From Rotaria sordida (Eukaryota > Rotifera > Eurotatoria > Philodinida > Philodinidae): 64,000 bases of DNA. Both the position numbers and the translations under genes were made by a program. Below are positions 63,901 through 64,000 of this stretch, piece by piece; within the stretch, counting starts at the first letter, position 1, and each line of letters opens with the position of its first letter. The stretch is from NCBI GenBank assembly GCA_905250125.1, contig CAJNOL010000762.1, positions 41,224 to 105,223 on the forward strand, in the 5' to 3' direction. The notes beneath the pieces are model-generated. The model saw only the letters and a program-made list of their open reading frames with translations, was not told where the DNA came from and searched no databases.

Positions 63901-64000
63901 TTATTTTTATTTTTTGCTTAAAAAGAAATTTTTAAATAAATATTTTCTATATTTTCTTTTATAGCGATGGCGCTTTGGCCGTTACAGTCAAACGAATAAC
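57934..64000 (+). CDS. Secreted GH18 chitinase with CBM14 and LU domain, partial
   Basis: Hydrolyses beta-1,4 links in chitin. Twenty-one exons join in phase and the gene leaves the window. Exons: 57934-57976, 58042-58101, 58174-58320, 58381-58454, 58516-58540, 59154-59243, 59300-59314, 59368-59426, 59491-59615, 60787-60798, 60860-60965, 61014-61157, 61222-61350, 61416-61608, 61666-61749, 61813-61941, 63106-63158, 63214-63469, 63535-63666, 63746-63899, 63965 on. A signal peptide (MKLSCSLLFIFFYKISILLA) leads into the GH18 barrel: IVCYFANW, CTHVIYAFSEM, LLAVGGW, the catalytic motif FDGLDLDFEYPG with Glu intact, FNLMTYDFHGSW, MIWTLDMDDF. It continues through a Lys/Thr linker, a CBM14 domain (DGQWPDPSDCKSYYLC), an Asp/Ser linker and an Ly-6/uPAR-like module (MLCYSCES to YCQTSLCNN). 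The GH18 exons are strongly A/T at third positions; the LU exons use many more G/C. Confidence 0.9.
58720..59065. repeat. Foldback repeat in chitinase intron 5
   Basis: 'agactaggagaatcctaaaa' near 58731 pairs with 'ttgaggatttttctagtctt' near 59031, and the arms continue through 'aagccaagttata' against 'ataactcgactcca'. The sequence is related to the interior of the CGAG element at 12480-12863, but the CGAG ends are not preserved. Confidence 0.6.
59640..60690. repeat. Large foldback repeat in chitinase intron 9
   Basis: The arms are roughly 450 bp. For example, 'gtatcagaatctgagtcgac' near 59949 pairs with 'gtcgactcggtttttgatgc' near 60354, and 'gaacaagtaagccgattttc' near 59764 pairs with 'gagaaccggcttacttgttt' near 60535. 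A hAT-type miniature element sits in its central part. The ORF at 59670-59876 lies in the left arm and is not a gene. Confidence 0.7.
60132..60273. mobile_element. Miniature hAT-type element (142 bp)
   Basis: The ends CAAAGATGGGCAGCTCC and GGAGCTGCCCATCTCTG are inverted. The element is flanked by an exact 8-bp duplication, GACTAAAC (60124-60131 and 60274-60281). It is GC-richer than the host intron and non-coding. This is the clearest hAT-type insertion in the window. Confidence 0.85.
62419..62984. mobile_element. Palindromic CGAG-end element in chitinase intron 16
   Basis: The ends are CGAGAGAACCTTCCCAACTTG and a complement ending 'caaggttctctcg', with an exact TAA duplication (62416-62418 and 62985-62987). 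The arms extend about 240 bp each, for example 'gaatgtttccttcatgtggt' near 62643 against 'tatctcatgaaggaaacatt' near 62738. It separates the two exons of the CBM14 domain. Confidence 0.8.

Overview
The window reads as nuclear DNA of a small invertebrate animal. It is very AT-rich. The genes carry many introns, most of them 50-70 bp, and their codons end almost always in A or T. The gene set is metazoan: glycine decarboxylase, an SVOP-type transporter, HP1, animal-type glutamate dehydrogenases, HSBP1, PRMT1, a P450 and a GH18-CBM14 chitinase. A bdelloid rotifer or related lophotrochozoan is my best guess. It rests on intron style, base composition and a few TGTGGG-like tracts (TGTGGG is the telomere unit reported for bdelloids). 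Nothing here proves the taxon.

Layout. 1-7.2 kb is repeat-rich: a TATA box and small secreted-peptide candidate, a 92-bp tandem array, nested palindromic transposons and a 380-bp tandem repeat. 7.2-14.6 kb holds GLDC (minus strand, 22 exons, 987 aa). It diverges across 485 bp from an SVOP-like transporter (15.1-19.9 kb, 6 exons, 515 aa). 22.7 kb has a tRNA-Asp-like sequence. 23.0-23.9 kb is HP1 (minus, 235 aa). 25.8-32.9 kb holds two tandem glutamate dehydrogenase genes only 141 bp apart (556 and 540 aa). 35.2-36.1 kb is an intronless dual-specificity-type phosphatase (minus). 36.9-38.0 kb is a four-TM protein with an LDLa-like loop (minus). 40.7-41.0 kb is HSBP1. 41-46.9 kb is repeats, including a tandem array whose unit looks like a mini-exon with splice sites. 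46.9-48.6 kb is a cytochrome P450 (504 aa), followed by a decayed gene and a dead hAT transposon. 52.8-55.1 kb is PRMT1 (368 aa). From 57.9 kb to the right edge is a secreted chitinase that runs in frame from GH18 through CBM14 into a Ly-6/uPAR (LU) domain and leaves the window.

All multi-exon models were joined by hand at GT/AG sites. Every junction keeps the reading frame, which is the main support for exon boundaries. No functional pathway links the neighbours. Three genes concern amino acid and nitrogen metabolism (GLDC and the two GDHs) and two concern chromatin or protein methylation (HP1, PRMT1), but this may be chance.

The most striking non-genic structure is a family of long palindromic (foldback) elements. 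Their termini start with CGAG and five copies have exact 3-bp target duplications (TAA, TGA, TTA, TTA, TAA). They fill many of the long introns and nest inside one another. Short hAT-type miniature elements with 8-bp duplications form a second class.
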